64,000 nt of DNA from G013214665 sp964649815. GTDB lineage: Bacteria; Pseudomonadota; Alphaproteobacteria; Rhodobacterales; Rhodobacteraceae. The stretch covers positions 22,091-86,090 of the forward strand of contig CAZYQC010000008.1 in assembly GCA_964649815.1 (NCBI GenBank), in the 5' to 3' direction. A program made the translations under genes and the position numbers. Of the stretch, positions 51,917-60,503 are shown piece after piece; position 1 is the first letter of the stretch, and the number at the start of each line of letters is the position of its first letter. A model generated the notes under the pieces. The model was not told where the DNA came from, did no database searches, and saw only the letters and a list, made by a program, of their open reading frames with translations.

Positions 51917-53155
51917 TCACATTTTTTCGCCACTCAGACCACGAACCAGACCAATTCGCGCAATTTCACGGCTTAACCTGCGGGCCTTGGTTTGAAGTGC
52001 AACCAGTCGATCTGACCGATCCGACCTGCCCCATACGCCACCGGTTTGAAGCCAAAAGCCGTCGGGCGCGAAAACATGTCGATGGAAAAGGGCTGTCGGC
52101 GACAGAAGGATGATGGTGACGATATCACCCGCCTCGCGCAGTGTTTTGGCGCGTTCCATCAGGGTTTTGCGTTGCCAAAACCACCCCTGCAAGACATGCG
52201 ACTGCCTTTGCGACGCAGGCATCTTTGAAAAGTCAGATGCTGGTTCCTCAAGGACTGCGCCTTCCCCAACGGACCGCTCGGCGCCTTTGGTAAATCCAGC
52301 ATTTAACGACCGCATCAATAGCGCAACGTCGAGCGCATCCAAACCACCGCCTTGCATCCACTGCAAAGCCCGACGTTTTTCAGTCTGTTCAACGGATAGC
52401 CGCGCCGAGGCTTGAGCCGCCTCTGGCACGTGTTTGCGCCAAAAAACGGACCAACTTGCCCCAATGTCAAAAAGCGACTTGGGCGCACGATCTGCGCGCC
52501 TACGGACCGAAGCGGCATAGCCATGATGCACTTGGGCCAGCGGAGCGATCGCTGTCGCCCAACCCGCACGAGCCGCCCGCATATTCAAATCGGTTTCGTC
52601 TAGGAAAAAGTGAAACGCAGGATCAAACCCACCAAGGTCGACCAAGGCCTGCCGCCGAACCGCCATGTTTGTGCCTTCGGTCTTGATCGCACCCGAGGCG
52701 GGCGATGCAAAAACCGTTGTTTGCGTCTCGTCTACTGTCAGAGTCTGCGCGACACCGGTTTCGGTCAATTGGCGCGCTTTCCACTGCCAACTGATGCCAT
52801 TTCGACCTCTGACAAACCCGCCCGCGATACCGACGTGACTGCGCTGGAAGGGAGCCGCCAGGTGACGCAACCACGTCGGTTCAGGCACGGCGTCGTCGTC
52901 AATAAATGCAATGATCTCGCCAGAGGCGTGATTGCAGGCCTCATTTCTGGCGCGCGAAATGTTCGGCACGTCGAACGGAACCTTTTTGATGACCCGATCA
53001 GGGTCGAGTTCATCGACCACCCTTAGTCCGCTTGGGTCAGCGGCAACGACAACCTCGAACATAGCGTATTGGAGTTGAGCAACCGCAGTGAGGCACCTGC
53101 GCAGCATCTCCGGTCGGTCGCGGCTAACGATTACCACGCTGACCGGGAGGGTCAT
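51917..53155 (-). CDS. Glycosyltransferase family 2
   Basis: GT-A glycosyltransferase of 412 residues. Seen: VSVVIVSRDRPEMLRRCLTA at the N-terminus, PNISRARNEACNHASGEIIA, FIDDDAVPEPTWLRHL with the DDD donor/metal motif, and GGFDPAFHFFLDETDLNMRA with the ETD base motif. The last 150 residues, including MERAKTLREAGDIVTIILLS, are outside the catalytic domain and not assigned. ATG 53155 shares one base with the kdsB stop (TGATG). It is coupled to kdsB, so it may act in LPS core or capsule synthesis. Confidence 0.87.
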   Translation of the reverse strand: MTLPVSVVIVSRDRPEMLRRCLTAVAQLQYAMFEVVVAADPSGLRVVDELDPDRVIKKVPFDVPNISRARNEACNHASGEIIAFIDDDAVPEPTWLRHLAAPFQRSHVGIAGGFVRGRNGISWQWKARQLTETGVAQTLTVDETQTTVFASPASGAIKTEGTNMAVRRQALVDLGGFDPAFHFFLDETDLNMRAARAGWATAIAPLAQVHHGYAASVRRRADRAPKSLFDIGASWSVFWRKHVPEAAQASARLSVEQTEKRRALQWMQGGGLDALDVALLMRSLNAGFTKGAERSVGEGAVLEEPASDFSKMPASQRQSHVLQGWFWQRKTLMERAKTLREAGDIVTIILLSPTALFHRHVFAPDGFWLQTGGVWGRSDRSDRLVALQTKARRLSREIARIGLVRGLSGEKM

Positions 53156-53955
53156 CAATCGATCCCCATTTCGCGCATCATCTGCTCGATCTTGGGGACG
53201 TCGGATGGGTTGTTTAGCTCCCAAAACTGGCGCCCGCGCGCATCGACCTCGACGCAGAGGATTGATCTGCCGTTTTCCATGAACCTAAGCTGTTCGAGAC
53301 CTTCGAGGTTTTCCAAATCCCCGACACCCCAGTTCGTATATTGATGCAATGCATCTGCGGTGTAAGCGTAAACGCCGACGTGATGGAAAACGGGCGTTTC
53401 GGCGGCGTCTTCATAGGTCGCGCTTGTGAACGGAATAACCTCTTTCGAGAAGTAAAGCGCCTGTTGGGACCGTGAAAAAACAGCCGTCGTCCCGCCAACC
53501 CGGCCGTTAGACCTGTCGTCCAGAAAGGCGTTCAACGTTTTGCCGTCGCACCGCAAAACTGGGGTCGCGACATCGGCGGACGCCTCTCCTTGCAAGCCAG
53601 CGATTAAATCTTCGACGAACCAAGGGGGCGTCAAAGGCGCGTCGCCTTGCAAATTGACGATGACGTCGTACTCGCCGCCCAAGGCCGCATGCGCCTCGGC
53701 GCAACGTTCAGTTCCGTTCACGCAATCCGACGACGTCATAACAACCTCTGCCCCAAAAACGGTCGAGGCGTCAGCGATGCGCGCGTCGTCGGTGGCAATC
53801 ACGACCCGATCAACGCCGCGCACAGATTTTGCAGCACGCCAGCTGCGCTCGATCAGCGTGACCGGTTCGCCAGCGGCGCCCGTCAACGGCACCAATGGTT
53901 TGCCGGGATAGCGTGTCGAGGCGTAGCGCGCGGGTATGACGATGACGACTGACAT
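53155..53955 (-). CDS. kdsB: CMP-Kdo synthetase
   Basis: 3-deoxy-manno-octulosonate cytidylyltransferase, 266 residues, activating Kdo with CTP for LPS core or capsule. Seen: VVIVIPARYASTRYPGKPL (nucleotide loop), VVIATDDARI, VNLQGDAPL for the metal-binding Asp, HHVGVYAYTADALHQY and FMENGRSILCVEVDARG. A small shift from the canonical LQGDEP to LQGDAP is seen. Three bases after cysQ. Confidence 0.95.
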   Translation of the reverse strand: MSVVIVIPARYASTRYPGKPLVPLTGAAGEPVTLIERSWRAAKSVRGVDRVVIATDDARIADASTVFGAEVVMTSSDCVNGTERCAEAHAALGGEYDVIVNLQGDAPLTPPWFVEDLIAGLQGEASADVATPVLRCDGKTLNAFLDDRSNGRVGGTTAVFSRSQQALYFSKEVIPFTSATYEDAAETPVFHHVGVYAYTADALHQYTNWGVGDLENLEGLEQLRFMENGRSILCVEVDARGRQFWELNNPSDVPKIEQMMREMGID

Positions 53956-53958
53956 GCT

Positions 53959-54792
53959 TTACCCTTGGTGCAATGCAACGCTGGGGGTACATGCGATGAA
54001 GAATGGGTTCTCAAACCCAGCTTTGCCGTAAGCCAGCGGCGTCAAATCGTCAAAACGCACGACCTGACCACCGGCACCAGCCAACACAGCGTGACCCGCT
54101 GCGGTATCCCACTCCATCGTGCGTCCCAACCGCGGATAGAGATCCGCCTCGCCCGTCGCGACCAAACAGAATTTGAGCGAGGACCCCGCGCTCGTCATAT
54201 CTTGGACAACGTATTTTGCGATGTAATCGTCAGTTGCCTGATCTCGGTGAGACTTGGACGCAACAACCATCAAGGCGGAATTGTCGCTGTCTTTTACGCG
54301 AATGGGCCTAATCTGACCCATGTTTCCGTTTGCGAAATGGCCGTCGGACGTTTCTTCCACTGATCCTCCATCAGCCTGCGTAAAGAACATCCGCCCACGG
54401 GCCGGGGCGTAGACCACGCCGCGTGTGGGAATGCCTTTTTCCACCAAAGCAATGTTGACCGTAAAATCGCCACGCCGATTGATGAACTCTTTTGTTCCGT
54501 CCAGGGGATCCACGATCAAAAACGTGTCGACTGACATGGAATGCGTACTTGCCTGCTCTTCAGTGACCAATGGAATATCAGGAAAGGCCGCACGCAAACC
54601 TTCGGAGATCAAAGCATCGGCTGCCTCGTCCGCCACGGTGACAGGGCTGTCATCGGATTTCGCCCGGACCTCAAAATCGTCAGAATTGTAGATTTCCATG
54701 ATTTTGTCGCCCGCCGAAATGGCCAACGTTCGCATGGTTGAAATGAGATTATCGTACTCCAAAACCGCTCTTTCCTCAGATTTATTGATCAT
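53959..54792 (-). CDS. cysQ: 3'(2'),5'-bisphosphate nucleotidase
   Basis: Inositol monophosphatase-family enzyme, 277 residues, that removes the 3' phosphate from PAP (and PAPS), relieving inhibition of sulfotransferases. Seen: KSDDSPVTVADEAADALI (metal-binding start), PLVTEEQAST, the diagnostic LIVDPLDGTKEFINRRGDFT, and the C-terminal MEWDTAAGHAVLAGAGG. All metal ligands are present. It heads the minus-strand run that ends in a sulfotransferase, which gives it an evident partner. Divergent from the KpsM-like gene over a 69-base region. Confidence 0.94.
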   Translation of the reverse strand: MINKSEERAVLEYDNLISTMRTLAISAGDKIMEIYNSDDFEVRAKSDDSPVTVADEAADALISEGLRAAFPDIPLVTEEQASTHSMSVDTFLIVDPLDGTKEFINRRGDFTVNIALVEKGIPTRGVVYAPARGRMFFTQADGGSVEETSDGHFANGNMGQIRPIRVKDSDNSALMVVASKSHRDQATDDYIAKYVVQDMTSAGSSLKFCLVATGEADLYPRLGRTMEWDTAAGHAVLAGAGGQVVRFDDLTPLAYGKAGFENPFFIACTPSVALHQG

Positions 54793-54861
54793 TAGCCCTT
54801 ACGCCCTTATGCTGTGGACAAAGTGGAACGGCAAGAATTCCCTCGACAGAGCAGGTACGTA

Positions 54862-55698
54862 ATGTCTGATAACATGTTAAAAGTTCGGCGCACGACCAAT
54901 AGCCGATTGCATGCGGCTGTCATCGGGGCCGAAGTCGTGTTCCATTCGATCGTCAGATCGATCAGGAGCAAGCATGAAAATGCGTTCATGGCGTTCTTTA
55001 CCGCCATGCTGCAGGCCATCGTCTTCATCGCCGTTATGTTCATCATGTTTGGCTTGCTTGGATTGCGCGGCGCGGCGGTGCGCGGCGACTTTCTGCTCTA
55101 CGTTATGTCCGGGATCTTTCTGTACATGACGCATGTGCAATCGGTGGGGGCCGTTGCCGGTGCGTCGGGATCGTCAAGCCCCTTGCATCAACACGCGCCG
55201 CTGAATTCAATCGTCAGCATCATCAGCGCGGCGCTCAGCGTTTTGTATCTGCAGCTTTTGGTCGCCCTTTTGATCATCGGTGGATACCACATTGCGTGGA
55301 CGCCGGTTTACATCCTTGATCCCATTGGCGTGCTGTCGATGTTCTTGCTTGCCTGGTTTACAGGCTGTGCCGTTGGTCTGTGTTTTATGGCGCTAAAACC
55401 CTGGGCTCCTACGCTCGTAAACATTTTCAAAACGTTTTATACGCGCGCCAATATGATCGCATCTGGCAAGATGTTCCTTGCCAACACTCTGCCGGGCTTC
55501 ATGCTGGCGATGTTCGACTGGAACCCGCTGTTTCATTCGATCGATCAAGCGCGCGGCCACATGTTCCTGAACTATTACCCGCGCAACTCTAGCTGGGAAT
55601 ATGCCTTTTGGGTGGGGTTGACGCTGACGGCACTTGGGCTTTTGGGCATGTTCTTCTCGGATCGCAGTAAATCAATCAACTGGGGCGCCAGCAGTTAA
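54862..55698 (+). CDS. KpsM-like polysaccharide ABC transporter permease
   Basis: ABC-2 type membrane protein of 278 residues with six hydrophobic segments, resembling permeases that export capsule or LPS O-chains. Seen: FFTAMLQAIVFIAVMFIMFG (TM1), YVMSGIFLYMTHVQSVGAV, SIVSIISAALSVLYLQLLV, WNPLFHSIDQARGHMFLNY, which is the KpsM-type signature near the end, and a final helix ALGLLGMFF. ATG 54862 is chosen over a GTG at 54814 because it follows AGG at good spacing. No KpsT ATPase lies near, so its partner must be elsewhere. Its last four bases overlap alkB convergently. Confidence 0.82.
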   Translation: MSDNMLKVRRTTNSRLHAAVIGAEVVFHSIVRSIRSKHENAFMAFFTAMLQAIVFIAVMFIMFGLLGLRGAAVRGDFLLYVMSGIFLYMTHVQSVGAVAGASGSSSPLHQHAPLNSIVSIISAALSVLYLQLLVALLIIGGYHIAWTPVYILDPIGVLSMFLLAWFTGCAVGLCFMALKPWAPTLVNIFKTFYTRANMIASGKMFLANTLPGFMLAMFDWNPLFHSIDQARGHMFLNYYPRNSSWEYAFWVGLTLTALGLLGMFFSDRSKSINWGASS

Positions 55699-56297
55699 TC
55701 AACCACGCGCAGCGTCACATTGATGCGCCCACCTTTGGGCAACAAAGTGCTTGAGTTGAACCGGATCCGGTCGACGCCGTGATATCTGAGCCGCGCAGCA
55801 CCCCCCATTACGACAACATCCCCTGACCGCAACCAAACGCTTTCTGTTTTTCCGCCCCGCTCCGTATTGCCAATGCGAAAGAGACCTTCGTCACCTAATG
55901 ACAAAGAGACGACTGGCCATTTGAAATCCTGCTCATCCTTGTCTTGATGCATGCCCATCTTGGCGCCTTCGCCATAGAAGTTGATCAGACAACACTCGGG
56001 CTGCCGTTCAACACCTGAGAACTGGTTCCAAAGCTGCAAGATACGCGCCGGGATTGGTGGCCAAAGTTGACCATCTGGATGAGAGGTCGAATAGCGGTAC
56101 CCGGACCGGTCCGAAATCCAGCCGTACTGCCCCGCAGACGTCATCCGTACCGACATTTTCTTACCATAGCGCGTCTCGGGCTGAAAAAAGGGTGCCGCGC
56201 GCGCCACGTTTCGCAAATCGCCCAAAACCGCCAGTTGGTCGGACGCGCTCAAAGCGCCCTCAATGACGTCGATGCCTCTGATGGTTAATCGATCCAT
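55695..56297 (-). CDS. alkB: AlkB-type 2-oxoglutarate/Fe(II) DNA repair dioxygenase
   Basis: Alpha-ketoglutarate-dependent demethylase that reverses N-alkyl lesions on bases, 200 residues. Seen: MTSAGQYGWISDRSGYRYS, the iron site MGMHQDKDEQDF (HXD), VSLSLGDEGLFRIGN, the distal His in RYHGVDRIRF and the 2-oxoglutarate Arg in RINVTLRVVD. All ligands intact. Monocistronic and convergent with the permease gene. Confidence 0.92.
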   Translation of the reverse strand: MDRLTIRGIDVIEGALSASDQLAVLGDLRNVARAAPFFQPETRYGKKMSVRMTSAGQYGWISDRSGYRYSTSHPDGQLWPPIPARILQLWNQFSGVERQPECCLINFYGEGAKMGMHQDKDEQDFKWPVVSLSLGDEGLFRIGNTERGGKTESVWLRSGDVVVMGGAARLRYHGVDRIRFNSSTLLPKGGRINVTLRVVD

Positions 56298-56403
56298 GAG
56301 CGAACTTTAGAAGCCGGCACACGCATTTCGACCCGAAAGACGCACATTTCTGCTCAGATTATGCAACGCCACAAAAAGGAGTCCCTTCAAGCGCTTCTGA
56401 CAG

Positions 56404-56432
56404 CTTGCAGCGCCAGTGACCCCTCCTTATAT
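56404..56432 (+). promoter_or_regulatory. RpoH (sigma-32) promoter of dnaK
   Basis: CTTG (56404-56407), 18 bases, CTTATAT (56426-56432): a close fit to the alphaproteobacterial RpoH pattern CTTG-N17/18-CYTATNT. It lies 113 bases before the dnaK start and nothing else is transcribed rightward from here, so heat-shock control of dnaK-dnaJ is expected. The other 200 bases of this intergenic region showed nothing further. Confidence 0.75.
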
Positions 56433-56544
56433 ACCCTGCGAACTTCTGCGGCACTGCCCTCAGAGGAACCTAATGCGTGGCGTCGATGCCAAAACGGGTC
56501 GCCGCTTCGTGTCATCGCCTTGAAGAATGTAAGGGATCGAAGAA

Positions 56545-58455
56545 ATGGGAAAAGTCATTGGTATTGACCTCGGCACGACCAACAGCTGCGTCGCCATCAT
56601 GGACGGCAGCCAACCCCGTGTAATTGAAAACTCTGAAGGCGCGCGGACAACCCCGTCCATCGTCGCTTTCACCGACGACGAGCGCCTCGTTGGCCAGCCC
56701 GCCAAGCGCCAGGCCGTCACCAACCCCGACAACACAATTTTCGGTGTCAAACGCCTGATTGGACGTCGGTTTGATGACGAAGATCTCGCAAAAGACAAAA
56801 AGAACCTGCCATTTGCTGTGATTGACGGCGGCAACGGTGACGCATGGGTCGAAGCCAAGTCCGACAAATATTCACCATCGCAGATTTCCGCTTTCATCCT
56901 CGGCAAGATGAAGGAAACCGCCGAGAGCTATCTGGGCGAAGATGTGGATCAGGCCGTTATCACGGTGCCCGCCTATTTTAACGACGCACAGCGCCAAGCC
57001 ACCAAAGACGCCGGTAAAATCGCTGGCCTTGAGGTTCTGCGGATCATCAACGAACCAACTGCAGCCGCGCTTGCATACGGTCTGGACAAGGAAAACACGC
57101 AGACAATCGCGGTTTACGACCTTGGCGGCGGTACATTCGACGTCACAATCCTCGAAATTGACGACGGTCTTTTCGAAGTGAAATCCACCAATGGCGACAC
57201 GTTCCTTGGCGGCGAAGACTTTGACATGCGGATCGTTAACTATCTTGCTGACGAGTTCAAAAAAGAGACCGGCGTCGATCTGACCAAAGACAAGATGGCG
57301 TTGCAGCGCCTCAAAGAAGCGGCAGAAAAGGCCAAGATTGAGCTCAGCTCGTCCAGCCAAACCGAGATCAACCAACCGTTCATCTCGATGGATCCCAATG
57401 GCGGCCAGCCTCTGCACCTTGTCATGAAGTTGACGCGCGCCAAGCTGGAAAGCTTGGTCGGCGACCTGATCAAAGCCTCTATGAAGCCATGCCAAGCGGC
57501 GTTGAAAGACGCCGGGCTGAGCGCGAATGAAATCGACGAGGTTGTTCTTGTCGGCGGCATGACGCGCATGCCGAAGGTTGTTGAAGAAGTCACCAAGTTC
57601 TTCGGCAAAGAGCCGCACAAAGGTGTGAACCCGGACGAAGTTGTTGCTATGGGCGCAGCGATCCAGGCGGGCGTTTTGCAAGGCGACGTCAAAGACGTTG
57701 TTCTGCTGGATGTGACGCCTCTGTCGCTGGGCATCGAAACGCTGGGCGGTGTTTTCACACGCCTGATCGACCGCAACACGACGATCCCAACGAAGAAGTC
57801 TCAGATCTTCTCGACAGCGGAAGACAATCAAAACGCTGTGACGATCCGTGTCTTCCAGGGCGAACGTGAAATGGCTGCGGACAACAAGCTGTTGGGCGCG
57901 TTTAACCTTGAAAACATCCCGCCCGCGCCACGCGGTCTGCCTCAGATCGAAGTGACCTTTGACATTGACGCAAACGGCATCGTGTCTGTTGGCGCGATGG
58001 ACAAAGGCACTGGCAAAGAACAGAAAATCACCATCCAGGCGTCTGGTGGCCTCTCTGATGAGGACATCGAACAAATGGTAAAGGACGCCGAGGAAAATGC
58101 CGAAGCGGATAAGGCCCGCAAGGAACTGGTCGAAGCCACCAACCAAGCGGAAAGCCTCATTCACTCCACCGAGAAATCGATGGAAGAGCATGGCGACAAG
58201 GTTGATCCAACCACAATCGAAGCCATCGAATTGGCAATTGCCGCGTTGAAAGACGAGCTGGAAACCGAGAATGCCGACAAGATCAAGTCTGGCATCCAGA
58301 ACGTCACCGAAGCGGCGATGAAGCTTGGCGAAGCCATCTACAAGGCCAGCCAGGAAGATGGCGAAGACGGCCCAGCCGACGTTGACGAAGGCCCAGGCGA
58401 CGACGATATCGTTGATGCCGAATTCGAAGACCTGGACGACAACAAGCGCGCGTAA
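56545..58455 (+). CDS. dnaK: Chaperone DnaK (Hsp70)
   Basis: ATP-driven folding chaperone, 636 residues. Seen: MGKVIGIDLGTTNSCVAIMD, RTTPSIVAFT, VITVPAYFNDAQRQATKDAG, INEPTAAALAYG, AVYDLGGGTFDVTILEI, VVLVGGMTRMPKV, linker VLLDVTPLSLGIET, the substrate domain and a disordered acidic C-terminus ending in EFEDLDD. Lid helices lie about 505-600. Start ATG 56545. Followed by dnaJ 79 bases later, with a hairpin between. Upstream RpoH promoter. Confidence 0.98.
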   Translation: MGKVIGIDLGTTNSCVAIMDGSQPRVIENSEGARTTPSIVAFTDDERLVGQPAKRQAVTNPDNTIFGVKRLIGRRFDDEDLAKDKKNLPFAVIDGGNGDAWVEAKSDKYSPSQISAFILGKMKETAESYLGEDVDQAVITVPAYFNDAQRQATKDAGKIAGLEVLRIINEPTAAALAYGLDKENTQTIAVYDLGGGTFDVTILEIDDGLFEVKSTNGDTFLGGEDFDMRIVNYLADEFKKETGVDLTKDKMALQRLKEAAEKAKIELSSSSQTEINQPFISMDPNGGQPLHLVMKLTRAKLESLVGDLIKASMKPCQAALKDAGLSANEIDEVVLVGGMTRMPKVVEEVTKFFGKEPHKGVNPDEVVAMGAAIQAGVLQGDVKDVVLLDVTPLSLGIETLGGVFTRLIDRNTTIPTKKSQIFSTAEDNQNAVTIRVFQGEREMAADNKLLGAFNLENIPPAPRGLPQIEVTFDIDANGIVSVGAMDKGTGKEQKITIQASGGLSDEDIEQMVKDAEENAEADKARKELVEATNQAESLIHSTEKSMEEHGDKVDPTTIEAIELAIAALKDELETENADKIKSGIQNVTEAAMKLGEAIYKASQEDGEDGPADVDEGPGDDDIVDAEFEDLDDNKRA

Positions 58456-58480
58456 TCTTGCGCCGCGCCAGGAACCACTC

Positions 58481-58507
58481 CGGGCCGGTCCCACAAGGGC
58501 CGGCCCG
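58481..58507 (+). repeat. 11-bp stem-loop between dnaK and dnaJ
   Basis: 58481-58491 pairs with 58497-58507 around the loop CACAA; ten Watson-Crick pairs and one U-G, so it is an RNA element of the plus strand. It lies 25 bases after the dnaK stop and 27 bases before dnaJ. No U-tract follows. It may reduce read-through or protect the dnaK message, giving more DnaK than DnaJ. Confidence 0.55.
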
Positions 58508-58534
58508 CGACGTTCCCGGATAGGAGAGTGATCC

Positions 58535-59686
58535 ATGTCCAAACGCGATTATTACGACGTTCTAGGAGTCTCAAAAGGGGCTTCGGCAGACGAGATCAAG
58601 AAAGCCTATCGCCGTAAGGCCAAAGAGCTGCACCCAGATCGCAACGCAGACAACCCCAAAGCAGAAGCACAGTTCAAAGAAGCGAACGAAGCCTACGAAG
58701 TGCTAAAGGACGGCGACAAAAAAGCTGCCTATGACCGCTTTGGTCACGCTGCATTCGAAGGCGGCATGGGCGGTGGCGGCGGACGTCCAGGTGGTGGTTT
58801 CGGCGGCCAAGGCGACTTTGGATCAGCGTTCTCTGACGTGTTTGACGACTTGTTCGGCGATATCATGGGCGGTGGACGCGGTGGTGGAAGAGGTCGCGCA
58901 GCGCGAGGCTCTGACCTGCGGTATAACCTGCGCATCAATCTCGAAGACGCTTTTGCTGGCATGCAAAAGTCGATCAACGTGCCGACATCAGTCGCTTGCG
59001 GATCATGCAATGGGACGGGCGCAGAAGGCGGCGCAGAGCCGGTAACATGCCCCACCTGTTCCGGCATGGGCAAAGTAAGAGCTCAGCAGGGCTTTTTCAC
59101 CGTCGAACGCACCTGTCCAACCTGTTCTGGCCTCGGCCAGATCATCAAGAACCCTTGCAAAACCTGCCAGGGCGCTGGCCGTGTTGAAAAAGACCGCGCA
59201 TTGTCGGTGAACATCCCTGCAGGCGTCGAAACGGGCACGCGCATTCGCCTTGCTGGCGAAGGTGAAGCAGGGCTGCGTGGGGGGCCGTCGGGCGATCTCT
59301 ACATCTTTATCGAAGTCGCTGACCACAAGCTCTTTGAACGAGACGGAACCAACCTGTTTTGTCGCGTCCCGGTGTCTATGGCCTCAGCCGCGCTGGGTGG
59401 TTCAATCGAAGTGCCGACCATCGACGGTGGGCGCGGACGTGTACAAATTCCAGCAGGATCTCAATCCGGCCGACAGATGCGTCTGCGCGGAAAAGGGATG
59501 CCTGCACTAAGGGGTGGCACGCAAGGTGACATGTTCATCGAATTGGCTGTTGAGACGCCAGTAAACCTGTCCGCGCGTCAAAAAGAGCTTCTGAAAGAGT
59601 TCGCCGAACTGAGCGAGGAAAACAACCCCGAAAGCTCTAGCTTTTTTTCCAGCGTAAAGAGCTTTTGGGACTCGATGAAAGGCTAA
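58535..59686 (+). CDS. dnaJ: Co-chaperone DnaJ (Hsp40)
   Basis: Stimulates DnaK ATPase and delivers clients; 383 residues. Seen: J domain with YRRKAKELHPDRNADNP (HPD), a Gly-rich linker (GGMGGGGGRPGGGFGGQ), and four zinc-finger repeats CGSCNGTG, CPTCSGMG, CPTCSGLG, CKTCQGAG, then the peptide-binding beta domains ending in LRGGTQGDMFIELAVETP. Complete type A DnaJ. A hairpin follows the stop. Confidence 0.98.
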   Translation: MSKRDYYDVLGVSKGASADEIKKAYRRKAKELHPDRNADNPKAEAQFKEANEAYEVLKDGDKKAAYDRFGHAAFEGGMGGGGGRPGGGFGGQGDFGSAFSDVFDDLFGDIMGGGRGGGRGRAARGSDLRYNLRINLEDAFAGMQKSINVPTSVACGSCNGTGAEGGAEPVTCPTCSGMGKVRAQQGFFTVERTCPTCSGLGQIIKNPCKTCQGAGRVEKDRALSVNIPAGVETGTRIRLAGEGEAGLRGGPSGDLYIFIEVADHKLFERDGTNLFCRVPVSMASAALGGSIEVPTIDGGRGRVQIPAGSQSGRQMRLRGKGMPALRGGTQGDMFIELAVETPVNLSARQKELLKEFAELSEENNPESSSFFSSVKSFWDSMKG

Positions 59687-59692
59687 ATCTGG

Positions 59693-59713
59693 GGGAGGTG
59701 CCTCGCGCCTCCC
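59693..59713 (+). terminator. Hairpin after dnaJ
   Basis: GGGAGGTGC (59693-59701) pairs with GCGCCTCCC (59705-59713), nine pairs with one U-G wobble and a three-base loop, seven bases after the dnaJ stop. No U-run, but the position fits a terminator of the heat-shock operon. Confidence 0.55.
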
Positions 59714-59756
59714 GCATGTTAAAGCCTTGGAAACCTTAGTTGGCCTAAGCCCGGGC

Positions 59757-60500
59757 ATGTCTGGTTTCTATGACGCGCCGTCTCTGTTTGAAAATGATGA
59801 AACGCCTCTTGCGACAAAGCGAGGGCCCCCCAGCTATTTGGCCGATCATCGCAAGCGGTTGCGGCAACGGTTTATGGCAGGCGGTCCAACCGCAATGCCG
59901 GATTACGAGCTGTTGGAACTTGTTCTGTTTCGCGCCATCCCGCGCCAGGACGTCAAACCGCTCGCGCGCCTGCTGCTTGATACCTTTGGTGATTTGAACC
60001 GCGTTTTGTCCGCTTCTCCTGCCCGGCTCAAATCTGTTTCGGGCGTAGGGGAGGCTGTCGTTTGCGAACTAAAGATCATAGAGGCGGCTGCGCATCGGCT
60101 TAGTCGGGCCAAGGTTTTGCATCGCCCTGTCCTTTCGGGTTGGGACGCGCTTTTGGATTATTGCCACACCGCGATGGCCCATCGCGAAACGGAACAGTTC
60201 CGTGCGCTGTATCTTGATCGAAAAAACACCCTTATCGCAGATGAGGCGCAGGCCGAAGGGACCGTCGATCATGTGCCTGTCTACCCGCGCGAGATCGCAA
60301 AACGCGCGCTGGAACTAAACGCCTCTGCGCTAATTCTGGTGCACAATCACCCCTCGGGCGATCCAACGCCCAGCGCGCTGGACATCGAAACAACACGCTT
60401 GATCCAGGCGGCTTGCCGCACTCTGGATGTCGCGCTGCATGACCACCTCATCATTGGCAAGGAACGAGAGGTGAGCATGCGTTCGGACGGCTATATCTGA
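59757..60500 (+). CDS. radC: RadC family JAB/MPN metalloprotease-fold protein
   Basis: RadC/YeeS-like protein, 247 residues, with an N-terminal helix-hairpin-helix (SVSGVGEAVVCELK, about residue 90) and a C-terminal JAMM-type domain with LVHNHPSGDPTPSALDIET, the His-His-Asp zinc motif. Biological role is not settled; the old link to recombination repair is doubtful. ATG 59757 is chosen over a TTG at 59727 because homology begins about FYDAPSLF. Its stop lies three bases from the stop of the convergent OmpA-type gene. Confidence 0.9.
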   Translation: MSGFYDAPSLFENDETPLATKRGPPSYLADHRKRLRQRFMAGGPTAMPDYELLELVLFRAIPRQDVKPLARLLLDTFGDLNRVLSASPARLKSVSGVGEAVVCELKIIEAAAHRLSRAKVLHRPVLSGWDALLDYCHTAMAHRETEQFRALYLDRKNTLIADEAQAEGTVDHVPVYPREIAKRALELNASALILVHNHPSGDPTPSALDIETTRLIQAACRTLDVALHDHLIIGKEREVSMRSDGYI

Positions 60501-60503
60501 GGT

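Noticed and set aside
56872..58542. 556-codon open frame on the minus strand across dnaK
   Set aside because: It lies entirely antisense to dnaK, whose protein is fully conserved; its translation shows no recognisable domain. Long antisense frames are expected from the codon bias.
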